Program-made: the position numbers and the translations under genes
The notes under the pieces: generated by a model
The model's database searches: none
What the model was told of the DNA's origin: nothing
What the model saw: only the letters and a program-made list of their open reading frames with translations
In this document: one piece after another, positions 11,769-21,855 of the stretch
Numbering within the stretch: the stretch's first letter is position 1
Layout: the number at the start of each line of letters is the position of its first letter
NCBI GenBank assembly: GCA_022478985.1
Contig: JAKSZP010009566.1
Coordinates: 1-64,000, forward strand
Origin: Massospora cicadina
Taxonomy: Eukaryota; Entomophthoromycota; Entomophthoromycetes; Entomophthorales; Entomophthoraceae
Direction of reading: 5' to 3'
DNA: 64,000 nucleotides

Positions 11769-12500
11769 GAGCCCATTATCTACTCTGGCTCAGAAAGGTT
11801 GGTTGGGGGCAGAGGGGACAATTGTGCAAGGGGTATCAAAATGGCAATTTTGTTTATTATTGGGCATATGGTTGCAAAGGCATTAGCCCTCTAGTCAGTT
11901 GGCTCAGTTGGAAACCACAAATTGTAAAATGGGGTCAGCGCCATATACTGAAAACCCAGCTTTTATTTCATTGTTTAAATTTCAGAGGGGAGGTGGGTGA
12001 GGAGGCCTGCAAATTAATTCACAAGAGTAGTGTCATCAGGCAACCAGATGCAAATGGTTAGGATGTGGGTTTCCTAGAACACCAGAGGAATGTTGGCTGT
12101 TATTGTAGCATTGGATTTGCAAGTGAAGCCAAAGTCAAAGTACCCCTTGTAGGGGTGGAAATTGATAAAGCCTGCAGGCTGAATAAGCGCCAGAGCTAAT
12201 TTTGTTATATGTTTATTCTTGTAGGGGAACAAGTTGCCATATTTGACCCAGAGGTCAGATCACATCTTGCTTTGAGGGAGCATAATGGACTACAAGGTAC
12301 TGTTTGAGAATGTGCGAGGTGGAGGGTGAGATCCTTGGAGGGAATTATCAACCTGCAGAATTGGGGGCTGTTTGATCTGGTTCAAAAGCATTTCCCCGCT
12401 GGGAAGAAGATGGTAGGAGGGGTTTCACTGCTGCCCCATTTTGGAGCAGCGAGCGGTCAGGCCAAGGACATTGGTGGTTTATTGCTTGTCAGTTTTTTGG
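11769..12500 (-). pseudogene. ORF1-only unit copy 3, N-terminal half of ORF1
   Basis: On the minus strand from about 12500 this encodes a PPTIFFPAGK segment, then PSKDLTLHL, then YGNLFPYKN, the core GFINFHPYKGYFDFGFTC, then PDDTTLV and YGADPILQFVV, and near the LINE-A junction VPSAPNQPF ... KICPI. Each has a clear counterpart in copies 1 and 2. The KGYFDFGF region aligns with CGWLDLSF and CGWINICF of the LINE-A and LINE-B ORF1 proteins, which is why I call it ORF1. Frameshift near 12320 and several stops. Confidence 0.75.
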
Positions 12501-12585
12501 AGTTGTTTAGTTCTTCTGTAATTTTAAATTTGCTCAAATGTGTTATTAAGCGGAAAAACTTAAGATAAGCTCTGACCTTGTTAAT

Positions 12586-13026
12586 ATAGTTTTAGATTTA
12601 CCTGCAAATTTGAAGGTTGAGTTTAAAGGGTTGGAGCATAGGAAGAACAAAAATGAGACAAAAATTGTAGTTTCAGATTTGCCTGTGAATTTGGAGGTCA
12701 AGATCAAAGGGCCAGAGCAGTCAAAAGAACAATTTTAGACAGAAATTGTAGGTAAGGAATTGGGGATTTGAGAATGAGCGCTGATATGGCATACCAAATG
12801 ACTGATATCCTGAATCTTCCGAATTTTCACCATTTGAGATGAGAGGCTTTTGTGAGCAATAAATCTGGATGTAACTCAAAAGCTTAATTCAGGATTTTAA
12901 TTATTTAAACTATCACAGTTGCTTTAAAATGAATAAATGTCAACTGAAAATACAGTTTTTTTTCTTAGGAAAATTATAATAATGTTATCAGTATTTTCTG
13001 CTTGCCTAGTAGCTCGTTTAAAGTTT
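12586..13026 (+). repeat. Gypsy-1 3' LTR, piece 2 of 3
   Basis: This aligns with about 335-775 of the 5' LTR, including the 82-bp internal duplication (12593 and 12674). The right end, TTTAAAGTTT at 13017-13026, is repeated at 14948-14957 on the other side of the ORF1-only insertion. Confidence 0.8.
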
Positions 13027-14947
13027 TTTATTTTTGAGGCAAGATGGCCAGGAGATGGACAGTACCAAAAATGAAACTCCAAAACTAAACTAGCAAAAAA
13101 GAAAAAAGAATTGACTGCCCTTATTTAGCAGTGAGACACAAAAAAATGAGAGAAATACCTACCAGGTGGAATAGCGGCAAGACGCTTATCCATCCATGGT
13201 TGAGGGGGAGAGGGGACCAGGCGGATCATCATCAGGATCAGCATTGTAGAGGCGGATCAATGCTGAGAGCAAGGGGGTTGTGGAATCCCTGGGATGAGGG
13301 TCAAGGTGCAGTAGATAGTTGTTGAGATCAACAATTTGGTCCTGTATCAAAGCCTCTATGAGTTTGGCAACATGGTGTTTATCCTGGATGTGGGCGTCAG
13401 TAAGTTGTTCACTTTTGCAATATTGTCTCTGGTGATATGTGTGGATGGAGAGAAATTTTCCAGTTTAGAAACATGCTTGACAGCAGTGGTGGCAGTTTCA
13501 TATAAGCGTTGGATTTCCTCTTGTGCAGTAGGAGGAAAATCAGTGGGGAACAAGGGGGTGCAGCCCTTTTTTAAATTTCATGAAAGATTTTGCCACGTCT
13601 CTGTGAAAATGGCAATTTTTAGGTGAGGCCACTGCAGCCTTAGCAAGCTGGTGGTCGTTTTGGAAAGGGGTAGCATTGGGTTTGGGGAAATTTTTGTTTG
13701 GGCAGTAGTGGGGCATCAAAGTCTGAATCCATAAAAGGTGGTAAATCGATTGGTTTAGCCAGAGGTGGGCCACTTTCACCTGATTTGGATACTTCACTAA
13801 TATATCCCAAAAAACTTGATTGATTTGGTAATATTCACCAATTGGTGTCTGTTGCTGGGTAAAAGTTTGATGAGAGATTTTTGAATTTACATGGGTCCAA
13901 ACCTGCTATTAATGGGTTAACATGGGTATAACTTTGCTGGCTTAGATTTGGCCAGCTTGGATTTGGCTTGCTCGATTTTGTTGCTGATTCATCAAGCGCT
14001 CAACCTGGGGGTGGGGGCATCAAAATCCCCACTTAAATGCTGTTGGTGTGGCCTCATTGGTGGAATTGGCCATGTTTGCCAGGTTTGAATTGTATTGACA
14101 TGCCTTTTGGTAAAGTCTAATTCATGGCAGAGGGGGCAAACTGTATGGCCGTTGTCAGTGTGGGCCCAAAAGAAATGTCTAGGTGCATATGGGATATAAA
14201 GAGTGGTGAAATGTTCTGGGCCATGCTCAGCTGGTGGGGGGTTATGGTGGCCATTTCTCAAGGTGCTGTGAGGCACTCAGAACCACTTGGAACAATGAAT
14301 TAGATGATGGGAGTTTTTTCATAAGTGGACAGCCCTGACATCAACTCCTCATAAAGTGTTTATGGAAAAGGTGTGAGGGGAGGTTTGAAAAGGTCACCAC
14401 AAGAGTGGTATCATCTGTGAGACGTGCTTGGGTGGTGGTAATGGGGGTGTTTTATTATAATAAGGGCGTAGCTGTTTCAGTGGCTGCATCCTCTTTGGTG
14501 GGGAATCCAATATTGAAGCAGGCCTTGTAAGGGCAGAAGTAATTAAGACCTGTTGGCACAAAGGTGGCCTTTGCCAGCTCAATTACTACTTTTTAAACAT
14601 ATGGTAAGAGACATCTGTACTTGATTGGAGGCAAAAAGCGAATATTGGATTGGGGTAGGGTTAGGGGGTGGGGCAGGTTGGGTGGGCTCGTGCAAGGATG
14701 GAGTGCTACTTCCCTTGGAGGGACATAGCGGCCAGATGTATTTGGCGTACTGGACAAGCCAGTACACATGCGTTTTCCTGCTGGGTGATAAACACTAGCA
14801 GGTAAAGCACAGCTGCCCCATACTGAGCACAGGTGGTGGATTAAGGACATAAATTTGGAGATTGATGTGGTAAGGCGGTGATGAAAAGAAATTTGTTTTA
14901 TAAAATTGCTCTAAATTGATGTTGAGTAGAAAGAAAACTTTAACCCA
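13027..14947 (-). mobile_element. ORF1-only LINE unit, copy 2
   Basis: A 1.92-kb minus-strand insertion in the Gypsy-1 3' LTR, flanked by the perfect 10-bp repeat TTTAAAGTTT. The matching stretch of the 5' LTR (about 765-785) has no insertion. On the minus strand the unit has a leader (14947-14860), one ORF1-like frame and a 3' tail with GGTACTGTCCATCTCCTGG followed by GCCTCAAAAATAAA. No endonuclease or RT lies between. This is the cleanest of the three copies because nothing else has landed in it. Confidence 0.85.
13130..14860 (-). pseudogene. ORF1-only unit copy 2, ORF1 protein
   Basis: Parts in order on the minus strand: SVYHPAGKRM and PPREVALH (about 14810-14690), VVIELAKATF and NYFCPYKACFNIGF (about 14590-14490), APRHFFWAH then CPLCHELDFTKRH (about 14190-14090), and DHQLAKAAVASP (about 13650) with a helical stretch to 13356. 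The knuckle keeps Cys-x2-Cys but has lost the His and last Cys; the three copies together give C-x2-C-x4-H-x4-C. The region beyond about 13356 is Pro- and Ser-rich. At least one stop lies in the core (near 14600) and several frameshifts elsewhere. Confidence 0.72.
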
Positions 14948-14957
14948 TTTAAAGTTT

Positions 14958-15234
14958 ACTTTAAAAGAAAAGATTACTAAATTCAACCAGAACGATGAGC
15001 TCAACTAGTGATCTAGGCCAAGCATTGTCTTTGTTCACGGTTTTGTCATGGAGCAAGACTTTGTTAATTGCATGCAGCAACGCTGGAACCTTGATCCATG
15101 ATTATGTCTAAAACTCAGGTAATGGTGTGCAATTTTGGGGGTAATTTTATGCTGGATTATCATTCATGTGGTCAGTGACATGGCTTGTACTTCTCAACTA
15201 CTTTGTTGCCTATAGGCGAAAACCGTTCGTTACA
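14958..15234 (+). repeat. Gypsy-1 3' LTR, piece 3 of 3
   Basis: This aligns with about 780-1053 of the 5' LTR (for example GGTCAGTGACATGGCTTGTA). It ends CGTTACA, matching the TTTTACA end of the 5' LTR. Gypsy-M sequence resumes immediately after. Confidence 0.82.
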
Positions 15235-16130
15235 GCCAAGGTCTGTGGAATCACTTGATGTTGATAAATGGTATTATAGGCTCCCTGGCTTTTACAGGTA
15301 AGGCAGGTATCAAGAGCCTCTTTGATAGAAGCGGTCATATTATTCTATTAATATCTGGATTCCAAACACTCATGAGTCTTCTTTAGGCCACTTTGTCCCA
15401 CTTGACCATGCCCTTCTATAATAGCGTTAAACTGTAAGTTTAGGATGTAAAAAGGGCAACCATTTAGAGTTGACCTTCCTATATAAAGATCCCTATTACA
15501 TCATAGTGTACTGGGTAATGGCTTAAGGTAGGCTCAATCTGCTCACATTCTTTATCCCACAGCTCAGGTTGGCCAATAAGGTCATATAATTGCTCTTCCT
15601 TTTTGGGATCCAAAAATAACACAGGCAGCCAGGAAAGGCCGTCAGATCTTTTATTCTTGGTACCTGAGCAATAAACAATCAGAAAATCATAATTTCTTAA
15701 TTGCAGGGCCAATGAGCCAACTGCCTATCTGGATCCTTCAGATTCTGTAACCATTTTAGAGAAAAATGGTCAGTAACAACAGAGAAGTGGTTACCATATA
15801 AGAAGGGTCATAAGTGTTTGATTGCCTAAATCACAGCGAGGTACTCCTGTTTGGTCATACTATAGTTTCACTCAGCCTTGGATAGGGTCTTGCTGTAGTA
15901 GGCCACTGGATGGTCAATCTGATGCTCATTGTACTGAGACAGGATGGCCCCAATGGCAATATTATTCACATCAATATTCAGAATAAAAGGCTTATCAAAG
16001 CGAGGATGGATCAAAAGAGGCGCTTTGGTTAGAGCAGTTCAGAAAAATTAAAGGATTGCTCTTGAGCAGATCCCTGTAACGGTCAAGGCGTTGCCTGAAC
16101 ATCACATTGTCCTAGTCTTCCCCAGGGCGA
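15235..16130 (-). pseudogene. Gypsy-M RNase H and integrase zinc-binding domain
   Basis: RNase H runs from about 16030 to 15480 on the minus strand: FILNIDVNNIAIGAIL, HPVAYYSKTLSKAE, QEYLAVI, VVTDHFSLKWL, LRNYDFLIVYCSGTKN and a DGLSWLP end. The integrase zinc region follows: EGHGQVGQSGL at about 15400 and DTCLTCKSQG near 15295, with the two Cys of the HHCC motif preserved. Stops are scattered through it. At 15235 the sequence is interrupted by Gypsy-1, and the catalytic core resumes at 291. Confidence 0.83.
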
Positions 16131-16252
16131 TAGTCAAGGCCAGGGGAGAGGGGCTCTACAGCACCAATTTTTGTAAATGGCAATCTAATGAATCAGATGC
16201 TTAAAATCAGAGTTAAAAATAAATGCAAGGCTGATGGGGAAGGAAGCCTCAA

Positions 16253-16600
16253 AAATGGCGCTCTGGCCAACTAGATGCCGCCAAACACAATATTCCCAAA
16301 TGTAGCAACAAGGGATTGGACCCTTGGATATGAATTTCCAGCCAGCCAGTTATGGCTGAGCTCGACACCCAGAAGTGTATCTACAAGGATGAAAATCCTT
16401 GTAAATGGCGCTCTGGCCAACCAGATGCTGCCAAATTGAATTATACTAAATGTGGCGATGAGGGAGTGGACCAGCCCAGATTTCCAGCCAATCAGGTATG
16501 GCCAAACCTGACATCCATGGGAGTATTGACAAGGATGAAAATCCTTGAAAACAGCTCTCTGACCAACCAGTTGTCACCAAACAAAATACTACGAAAAGAG
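16253..16600 (+). repeat. Three ~148-bp tandem repeat units
   Basis: Unit starts are near 16253 (AAATGGCGCTCTGGCC), 16403 (AAATGGCGCTCTGGCC) and 16548 (AAAACAGCTCTCTGACC). Each start is followed by a CCAAC/CTAGATG-type stretch, and units end in TTCCAGCCA-type sequence. The first two are the most alike; the third has decayed. Confidence 0.75.
16382..16403. other. Perfect 9-bp hairpin with GAAA loop
   Basis: TACAAGGAT-GAAA-ATCCTTGTA is a perfect inverted repeat around a four-base loop of GNRA type. A shorter version (7 bp, same loop) is at 16530-16547 at the same place in the next repeat unit. Confidence 0.7.
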
Positions 16601-17215
16601 ACAACAAATTAATATTGAGGAATATGGGCGAAGAGAATGGCTTGGGCTTCAAGAGTAAATCAAATCCAAAAATAAATGCGGAAAAGTTTCCACAACCCTG
16701 AGGGTACCTAGCCTGAGTTTGAGAATGGGCCTTGGCACCAGAATTGAAGGTCTAGATTCTCAAATATTGCCCACTGTTGGGAAGACACCCGTGGACTCCA
16801 TGGGAACAAGACCCGCTCTTCCCCACTAAGCTCAGTATAAATCTGAGCAGGCGAAACTGCTTTACACAGTTTCATCTTCTACAAATTAAATAAAAACTTA
16901 ATAAATTCACAACTAAATTTTCGAATTTGTGAATCAGTTTATTAAGGAAAAACATGGAAACCATGCATAGACAGCAGCTCTGACTTTGACAAGGCCATCC
17001 AGTCCTTGTACGCCCTCTCTGGGGGTCAGGCCCTCCTTCTGAGCGCCAGCATAGTTTGACTGTAGCCCAAAATTTCTTAGTAAAGTGGTTTCCACACAGT
17101 CAGATTAGGGACATCTCCACAGCATGGCTATCCTGCCTGTGGGCACTCACCTAGGCACTCTTGCCTAACTGCTTTGTGGCAGTTTTCAGAGACCCCGTCC
17201 GTCACAATCCCCACT

Positions 17216-17606
17216 CAAATGGTATCCCTTTCTGTAAAAGATATAATAATGATTCAGCAAATAGGCAAACTTAGGTATAAATAGTCAATAGTACCTGACC
17301 ATCTATAAAAAGACCTGTATATCATGAAAGGAGGCTATAGGCGACATTTGGGTAATGGCCTTAGTTTTCTCTGGTAGGGGGTATATCTCATTATCCAAAA
17401 TATTGCGCCCTAAAAACTCCATTTCACTCTGAAAGAAGGAGCATTTGGAAGGATTAAGCTTTAACAAAGGATTTCTGAATTCAGCAAAAACTTCTCATAA
17501 GTGGTCCAAGTGACTCGTAAAAACCTTCTAAACATGGTAATGTCATCTAAATACACTAAGACGCAGGTCAGCTTTAAATTTTGAGGCATTACATCCTTGG
17601 CTGTAA
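17216..17606 (-). pseudogene. Gypsy-M RT, catalytic box and thumb
   Basis: On the minus strand: MPQNLKLTCVLVYLDDITMF holds an intact YLDD box (about 17535-17550), then LKLNPSKCSFFQSEMEFLG and a thumb with MVRYY and FIPKF. The part before MPQ is at 18758 and beyond, across an insertion. Confidence 0.85.
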
Positions 17607-18757
17607 AAATTTATAGGTTTACGATTATTTTTGACTAATCCCACTATAAACTTATTACTTGCACAGGTTCAGGTTTTTGTGCAATTTGTTCACGTTGTAT
17701 GATAGTTGATATAATCAGTTGATAATAGTATGATGACTATTATCCATAGTTGAATGGGATTCTTATATTTTGGCCCAACGCTCAGCCAGTATTTCCACTC
17801 AAAATACTTGTGTTGTCTTGATATAAGGATTCATTACCTTGTACCGTCTAATCTGAACTTCTCTGACATTTCCGTTGATAGTTTCTCCAGTTCAACACAC
17901 AGTCAGCAGCAAACCCCCAATTTGATTCTGCTTCATATCCGGATATTCGCTCAGATCCTTACTCTTTTCCTTAGAGAGTCTCCCAATTATCACACACAGA
18001 AATAATATCCCTGAGAAAGAATAGAACAATTAGATGCTGATAAAATTACTAAGATGGTATATCTACTGTATACTCTGTTCTACTTTAAAACTATATACTG
18101 AATAAAACAATATCTTTATTGGTGAATTCTAGGGAATTTATAATGGGGGATTTGGCGCCCAACCTTTGGTTGACACCTATTCGATAAAATGGCAGCCGTT
18201 GCCATTGAATCACCCATCCTCATCTCAGCAGCGATGGTCTTCCCCATCCTGGCTAGGATTCCGTTGTTGAACATCCTCAAGATCTAAAATGGAAATAGTT
18301 GGAAAACGTGTACATAAAGTTTTCCTCTTGATCTAGGTAACCAACTATATTTTGCTAGCGACCTGCTCACGTAATGGGCTTGTTACCCATTAAGGCAGGT
18401 CACAAACTAACTGATCAATTTGCTAGTTGCAGGCAGTATCATTCGCCTTTCAACTTACTACTTATATTCCCAATCAGTCAATGATGAAACCTGACCATTC
18501 CCAATCAGTACACCTGATAGTTAATAACTATCAGATGCCCCTATTTCATTGGCAACTCTGCCTGACGAGATCTTAAGCATTCATCCAGATTGATCCCAAC
18601 TGATATGACCAGGCAAATATCCTAAAATCCCCAGACATAGTTACCCCAATATCAGGGTCAACTAAATTCCAGCTCACCTCACATTAGAAAATTATCCCCT
18701 AGTGATTCCTAGGTATCTTTCCAGCTGGGAATATGGGCAAAAATCCCAACAATAGCC
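17607..18757 (+). mobile_element. ~1.15-kb insertion splitting the Gypsy-M RT, possible retroelement 5' end
   Basis: The RT frame breaks between FKWAI (near 18750) and MPQNLKL (near 17603). Inside on the plus strand, TGGCGCCCAAC at 18153-18163 looks like a primer-binding site of the tRNA-Lys type. It is followed by an ATG at 18189 that opens a 32-codon frame (MAAVAIESPILISAAMV). Sequence before 18150 could be an LTR, with one open frame at 17754-18005 that I do not recognise. No second LTR and no target duplication were found. I rate the retroelement reading as tentative. Confidence 0.4.
18153..18163 (+). promoter_or_regulatory. Candidate tRNA-Lys-type primer-binding site
   Basis: TGGCGCCCAAC has the same first 11 bases as the PBS that many retroviruses pair with tRNA-Lys. 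The following bases (CTTTGG) depart from it. The context is an unidentified insertion, so the role is uncertain. Confidence 0.35.
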
Positions 18758-19250
18758 CACTTAAAAATGGCCGGAGAATTGCCCAACCCTTGTGTCATAT
18801 GGATTGGTTCATATAAGCCCTCACTAGAAATTAAAGCTCATTTGGCCCAATATTTGGGGGCTACTCAATCTGCCAAAAACCACTGTCTAAATCCATTGCA
18901 GAAAAATAGGTGGAGCCAGTAATAAGATAGAGGGGATCATCAATCTTTGGTAAAGGATAGCTGTCTTGACAAGTGATTGCATTTAACCTATAATCTATAA
19001 CTAACCAGTGAGTGCCATCTTTCTTCTTCACCAATAATAAGGGATAGGCCAGGGACTATTAGAGGGTTTGAAACAATCCAGCTTCCAATATTTTATTTAA
19101 TTCCTTGGCTTCTGCGCTTCCTCAACCATTGACTTCTGATAAGGATTATCCTGATTAGGATGATACTCCCCAGTTTCAACAATATGAGTCACTCCCTTCA
19201 TTTTGCCAAAATTGTAGGTATGCTTCATAAAATATTGTAGTATTCCTCAA
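18758..19250 (-). pseudogene. Gypsy-M RT, N-terminal half
   Basis: Minus-strand translation shows THIVETGEYHPNQ, then FKPSNSPWPIPY, a degenerate K-K-D-G region, and further on GLYEPIHMTQGLGNSPAIF, which is the conserved box preceding YxDD. Motif A is not clearly preserved. Stops are frequent. Confidence 0.75.
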
Positions 19251-20240
19251 ATAATTGATGCACTAGTTTTCTGGTCAGTAGAAAGCTGGCTCCAATTGCA
19301 GGACCTATAGTAACAATGTCCTGATGGGATTCCAGCCCAAAACTCTGTAAAAACTCAAAATTCTTAACATCATAAATATGTGAAAGAGATAATAATTTAG
19401 TATATGTTATTGGAGTCTAAAAGTCCACAGATTTTGGCTCATTGGTAATGTTTGCCAGCAAGATGGGTAGCATCCCAGAATAAGCGTAAGCTAACACCCC
19501 TGGACAAGGCAAAATCTCCTTAACCAAAGGATATGTAACACCTGATTCTGTAATAAATTTCCTTTGGGGGATAGTGAAGTGTAAAAAGGCATTAACAATA
19601 ATATGAGATTTTAGAGGGATAAAACGGTATCAGGAGATAAAACGGGCTTATCTTCTTTAATGTTAACTGTCTTGGGGTAATTTTACTTTAGGTCCTTCAA
19701 CATGATATTGGATATAATAAAACATTTTTATCCCCTCCAAAAGATAAACCTGACGTTTAGTATGTTTAATAAGGGATAATAGATAAAAGGTAATGGAACT
19801 CAATACCCCAAAAGGGATAAATAAGATCAAGATAATTAATAATTTTTTTCAAATTCTTGAAAAAACTGTGTCCCAAAAAGATCATAAAAAGTTATCCAAA
19901 ATGATCATAGTTACTTTATAAGTTAACTTCCTAATCTTCAGGGAATTCACAAGAAATCTCCAATTGACCGCGTAGTCTGAGCCCAGAAGTCCCATACTCA
20001 TCAAAATGGGAAATGTTGGATGTATGTTTGAACCGCTTGGTCAGCTTAGAAAAGACTACGTTCACAGGAGTGCCAGTATTGATGGCCTTAGCGTGGACTT
20101 GGTTTACTCATAGATCAATGCAAGTAATCATACTTCCATTTTGGGAGGGTAGCGCCAACAAAGATGGCAAGGCATAAGAATAAAATGATACATCTTTATT
20201 ATACTCAGTAGAGATATAGTCATCCTAGTTTATACCTTAA
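19250..20240 (-). pseudogene. Gypsy-M protease / linker region
   Basis: This stretch lies where the aspartic protease and the protease-RT linker belong. Near 20100-19950 a hydrophobic segment with ILMSMGLLGSD may be the flap/ILGxD end of the protease; the active D-T/S-G is not identifiable. It is assigned by position more than by sequence. Confidence 0.4.
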
Positions 20241-21411
20241 TCATTATTAGAATGACAAATCTTATTTTGATTTTTCCTCCTTTTCCTTCTCATCCGCTTT
20301 CTTCTTAAAGCAGCGGTCTTCATTATGGAAATATCAATGACAATAGGTCCATTAAATACCCAAGAGTTTCCAGGTATGACATAAACTTTAGGGCGACTTG
20401 ATTTTGGAGAATTGAGATGAGACATTTTCATTGAATTGAGGAGGCAATTCCAACAAGGCTTCCTTAATGTCCAAGATGATTTAGAAATTCTTCTTCAAAC
20501 TAATAAGGTAGACTTGCAACTGAGCTTGGGAAGAGAAGGCCAACATAATGGTGGTAATAGCATTGTTGAGATTCAACTAACCACAGGCCACCAAAGTCTG
20601 CGCCTCCCACAAAACGGTGCATTAAATCCTAAATGGATTCATTCTGAAGGGGCTGTATTCCCATAAACACCTGCTTTTGTGAGAATAGGGTCTGCTCACT
20701 CCTAAATACTTTTACAGAGCCTCTTTAACTTGAGCCTAGGTAGTGTAAGTCATTAGGGAAGGAACCATAATATCCTGAGCCAAATGGGTAAGACAATTAG
20801 GCAATTAATTCATCTTTTGAAAGTCCATTGCTTCCCCCAGAGCTTTTTCAAAGAGGTAAAAGTAAGAAATAACACTTTCCTCCACAGGAGAATACTTAAC
20901 CTTCATTATTGGTTTAAAGCTCATAGGGGCATTTGACATCAAGACATGAGCTTCAGGCTATTTCTGTTAGGTGGAGACGTAAGAAGTTGAGTCAGAAGCT
21001 TGTAAAAATATGTCTGGTACATATCATCAACCTCAGTGAAATTACATATTTCTGATGGTTTAACTCTGAATGACCCATTTTAGCGTCTATTTTCTGGGTT
21101 AATTACAAAATTTGTTATTTCTGCGCCTAAAATCAGAGCTCCAATGAATTGACCCAAGTTTGAAGCAGTTTCCCTTAGATAAGCATGCTTGTAGTAGAAC
21201 ATCAGTATTTTTAGCTCTCTTGCCTAGGTTATTCAGCTCGTCAGCTAAGAATTGGAGTGCCAAGAGGGGGTCAATAAGAGTTCTATCAAGAGTTAAATTA
21301 CAAACCTGTGTTACTTTATGAGATTACCCTTGCAACTGTTCAATCATCTCAGAAAAGGAACTAAGATAAGACTCAGACAAACTACCAGAGCCCTCAGGCC
21401 TGGAAAATTGA

Positions 21412-21636
21412 AGGGGTCCTGGAGACCCTGGAGGGTTTATGAGGATCTGTAGGCCCAACAGCACCTAGGGGTCTGGGATGTCTGGGCGGTCCTACTGGAC
21501 CAGGGGGTCCACCTGGCCTGGGAGGTCTGGATACTTCAGACAATCCCGTGGGTTCTCTGGTTCCCATAGGCCCATTGTGCTCAATAGGTTCAGGGGTACC
21601 CAATGGTCCATGAGGACCTGGTACCCTGGATGAACC
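21412..21636 (-). other. Decayed collagen-like (Gly-X-Y) region, 25 triplets
   Basis: In the minus-strand frame starting at 21636 there are 25 consecutive residue triplets. Twelve begin with Gly; the other thirteen begin with Arg (AGA/AGG), Glu (GAA/GAG), Asp (GAT) or Lys (AAA). All of these are reachable from Gly codons by G-to-A changes only (one change each, two for AAA). The second and third positions are rich in Pro. This is what a decayed collagen helix-forming repeat would look like. Confidence 0.7.
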
Positions 21637-21855
21637 CATAAATTTGGGGTACCCTCTATATTGCAGACTTGAGTTTGAAAGTCAGATAATAGTTTCTGTA
21701 ATTGGATGAGGGTTTTTAATTTCCCCTTCCATCGCCTGACTTTGGCTTGTTTAGTGAGTAAGATTACCTCTCAACTCAACTTAAAGTTGCCAGACAAGTT
21801 CCACCAACTGGGAGTCAATGAATCTAGATACTCCGTGGTCCAGTTGAGCGATTTG

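Larger units (their letters stand above)
5351..12564 (-). mobile_element. ORF1-only LINE unit, copy 3 (interrupted by LINE-A)
   Basis: On the minus strand the unit runs from about 12564 to 6461 with LINE-A (6478-11751) removed, and ends near 5351. Without LINE-A it is about 1.92 kb, the same as copy 2. It holds a short 5' leader, one ORF1-type frame, and a 3' tail (TTGTCCATCCCCTGGTCGG ... GCCTC) like the tails of LINE-A and LINE-B. No endonuclease or RT is present. It lies in the 3' LTR of Gypsy-1. The duplicated target is visible but diverged. Confidence 0.8.
292..15234 (+). mobile_element. Gypsy-1: chromovirus-type Ty3/gypsy element, nested and internally interrupted
   Basis: A plus-strand LTR retrotransposon lies inside the integrase of Gypsy-M. 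Its 5' LTR is 292-1053 and its 3' LTR starts at 5302, just after a purine tract. That 3' LTR is in three pieces (5302-5350, 12586-13026, 14958-15234) because two ORF1-only LINE units landed in it. The three pieces total about 767 bp against 762 bp for the 5' LTR, which supports the reconstruction. The internal region encodes gag, protease, RT, RNase H, integrase and a chromodomain, all broken by stops and frameshifts. No convincing target-site duplication was found (flanks GCTTT and GCCAA). Confidence 0.85.
16140..17215. mobile_element. ~1.08-kb insertion between RT and RNase H of Gypsy-M, type unknown
   Basis: RT thumb sequence stops near 17216 and RNase H sequence resumes near 16130, so about 1.08 kb is foreign to the frame. 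It contains a threefold ~148-bp tandem repeat (16253-16600). To the right, 16775-17206 begins TGTTGGGAAGACACC and ends TCACA, with TATAAAT at about 16849 and AATAAA-like signals after it, all of which would suit a short LTR. I could not confirm a target duplication or a protein. It may be a solo LTR joined to an older repeat. Confidence 0.45.

Noticed and set aside
287..15239. Five-base target duplication around Gypsy-1
   Set aside because: GCTTT before and GCCAA after do not match. Insertion is supported by the rejoined integrase, but no duplication can be claimed.
20300..20420. Nuclear-localised host protein from the Arg/Lys-rich stretch
   Set aside because: It lies in line with the Gypsy-M gag-protease region and has no separate gene structure.
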